The notes under the pieces were generated by a model, which saw only the letters and a program-made list of their open reading frames with translations, was not told the origin of the DNA and did not search any database. A program made the position numbers and the translations under genes. From Brachionus plicatilis (taxonomy: Eukaryota > Rotifera > Eurotatoria > Ploima > Brachionidae), in the NCBI GenBank assembly GCA_010279815.1, contig QEOQ01000345.1, positions 596,538 through 615,507 of the forward strand: DNA of 18,970 nucleotides, given 5' to 3'. This document shows, one piece after another, positions 16,691-18,970 of this stretch. Within the stretch, counting starts at the first letter, position 1. Each line of letters begins with the position of its first letter.

Positions 16691-18970
16691 TGATAAAATA
16701 GAAAAAAATTTATAAATGAACTTTGTAAAACTTTAAATTCTCCTTCTAAATCACTTGGCCTTAGTCTTCATTCTAAATATGAACCCGTTATCCTGATAGG
16801 ATAACATTTTGAATTCAATAATCTTATCTAAATATAAAGATAGAATTAAGGTCAAAAGTTAAAAATATTCCTTATTAAATAAATCTAATTTTGACATATT
16901 TTTGTCGATCAATAAGAAGTCTATTCAATTAAAACCTTTAATAATGTAAAGCCTTTGTTATTTTTGAAAATTTCAAATTTTATTATCAAGTCTGCATTTA
17001 AGGTAGCCTGTAAGTATGAAATTGTCAGAAACTATTTAAATAATATTCAAAATTAAAGAGCCTTAATAGACACATTTTGATACAAACATTTTTAATTTGT
17101 TTAGTTTATCATTATGCAGAGAAATAAAGAAGATTCGTCTTGTAATTTTGTATCTTGAATTAATTAGAATTGATAACCCTGATTTTGAAGACTTAGAATA
17201 GATTTTTATAGTTATTTTTATTCGAAGTCATAAGCTTTTAGCAAGAACTAAAGATAAAGATTACAAAAACATAAAGTAAATTTATTTTTATCAACTTGAT
17301 AACAAATATATTATCTATCGGTTAGATACGTTTTTTTAAAAATATTAAAAGATAATTAGGCCTAGTTTTTAGAATTTTACCCATAAAAATCAAGACTTGT
17401 TGGAGTTAAAAAATTCAAATGTGGAAAAAACTGAGCTTTTAAGAAAAAAAGAAAAACAAATAACTTTATTTTTAAAAGAGTAAAATTTTTAAAAAAACTT
17501 CAAATTTTTTGAGCATTTAATGAGACTGACATCAAGTGCTGTTAAATTAGGTTTTTAAAATCTCTGTAAATAACTTTTTTATCTAATAAGCTTTTGTCCA
17601 TCTTTCAAACAATTTTATCGGAATAATATTTTTAATTAAAGAAGCCTTTAGCTTATCTTAAAATTTTTCAGTTTTGTAAAATAGACTATTTTTTAGATAC
17701 TAACTAATGTTGTTTTTTATAAATCATTTTTAATTAAATCAAGTTATTCAACTTTTCGTTTCATTATAGAAATTTAAAAGTTAAGTTCAGTATCAAAATA
17801 TCATAATAAAAAACTCGATAAAATTTTTTGATTTATTAAAAAAAATATTATCGAAAAATTATTCTTGGAAACATTTTTCTTTTCTTAATAAATTCGATTT
17901 TTCAAAATTAAAAATGAATATGTCTAGTTAAATTATGATTTGATTATTCTTTTTAATATTTCTAGAAAAACTCATGAATATTTGGAATAATTTATTTGAA
18001 ATGTTTACTAAATATTTTTTATTCAGAATATGACTAATCTTTAAATTTTTATCATGAACAAAGAAATTAATTTTTTATCAACACTGATTTGGAATATTAT
18101 GAAAAAATAAGTAAATGTATTTTGTATCGATTATTTAAAAGTGATAATTCAAAACTTATTCGTCTTAAAAATTATTTGATTAAATGACATGGATCTTTTT
18201 AGCGTCCCTTAGATGTTTTATTTATTGTAGTTGAAGTTGTATTTTAAATTTCTATTTTTTAATGTTTTTTAAAAATCATTAAGTTCTCAAAGTCAAAGAT
18301 TTAAATTAAGCCATTTAGTCCGTGAAATTATTTTTAAATTCTTATGAAAATTCTAAGAAGTCTATATAATATTAAGATATTTAGCATTTTTTATATTTTC
18401 AATTAGATTAATATGAATAATTAGTTAATTCAAATCACGTGTTGTAGTTTTAAAAGTCTTTCAGTTAACTTGGTTAAATTAAAAATAAAAAAAATAAATT
18501 TTAAAAAACTACTTATAAACTACCATTTATTAACAACTTCTTTATTTTATATTTTATTATTCATTCTTTTTTTACTTTGAAAATTTTTACTTAATTTAAT
18601 TAATTTTCCTTTTGAAATTTTGTATATTATTTGTTTATGCTGAAAGGAGAGTGCTTTTTCTTCAAGCAGAAGAACCTAGGTCACATTTTAATTTAAATAA
18701 ATAAATTAATTAAAAATTTTAAAAAATGCCTTGTTGACAAGGTTGATTTTAGACTTGGATTTTGTTTAATTTTTTAATTAAAAATTGTACTTGATTTTAT
18801 CCAAAACGTTTATTTTGTAGGAGTATAAAATTAGCAATCTGCACAATTTATTTCGAACTTTCTTCTTTTATACTGACTTTCAACTTAAAAAAATACAAAT
18901 CTTTTTAAATTTAAATTTAGAATTATTTGAATAAATTTGAAATATATCAGCTCAATATTTGTAATTTCAG
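16691..18970. other. A+T-rich non-coding DNA to the end of the window
   Basis: About 2.3 kb with no frame above 60 codons. A small palindrome, GTTATCCTGATAGGATAAC, lies near 16788-16806. I recognise no exon, RNA gene or transposon end. The few GC-richer spots (for example about 18645-18685) are too short to interpret. Confidence 0.55.

Noticed and set aside
1..18970. CRISPR array, prokaryotic operon or phage features
   Set aside because: Spliced metazoan genes and eukaryotic transposons throughout; no regularly spaced direct repeats and no ribosome-binding-site pattern.

Overview
The window is nuclear DNA from an animal. It is very A+T-rich (about three quarters by eye) and holds three conserved metazoan genes with GT-AG introns, all on the minus strand: an SMG8 homologue (474-5121), a LYSMD1/2-type LysM protein (6570-7302) and an RBBP5 homologue (10610-12087). 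All but one of the introns are 48-55 nt. Low GC, tiny introns and many short inverted-repeat transposons fit a small invertebrate genome; a monogonont rotifer is my guess, but nothing here proves it.

Each gene is longer than its longest open frame. SMG8 has five exons (809 aa predicted). Its large last exon begins inside the protein, and four small 5' exons lie 2-3 kb upstream, beyond a 2,065-nt intron that carries a GC-rich fold-back transposon. LYSMD1 has a second exon coding the conserved acidic C-terminus (225 aa in total). RBBP5 has a 101-nt first exon coding the true N-terminus (475 aa in total); the ATG of its long open frame lies in the intron.

Between and beyond the genes the DNA is non-coding and full of decayed mobile elements. 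Around 5.5-6.1 kb there are two fold-back repeats. Around 9.2-10.15 kb there is a tRNA-derived SINE-like head, a frameshifted 3' fragment of a non-LTR retrotransposon and two inverted-repeat MITEs placed back to back across TATA. Around 12.3-12.7 kb a TA-flanked MITE with 38-nt perfect inverted repeats sits close to the end of an older hAT-like repeat. At 13.1 kb there is a nearly perfect 39-bp hairpin. At 14.76-15.03 kb there is a hAT-type MITE with a perfect 8-bp target duplication.

The most complex locus is 15.1-16.7 kb. A 1,157-bp internally deleted hAT element (15146-16302) is inserted in the C-terminal coding part of a dead Tc1/mariner-like transposase of the D-37-E spacing type. A second C-terminal fragment of the same transposase lies next to it in inverted orientation. 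From 16.7 kb to the end I see only A+T-rich non-coding DNA.

The three genes act in separate systems: nonsense-mediated decay, an uncharacterised LysM protein, and histone H3K4 methylation. I see no operon-like or functional link beyond shared strand. I find no convincing new biological system; the novelty is in gene-model corrections and nested transposon structure.
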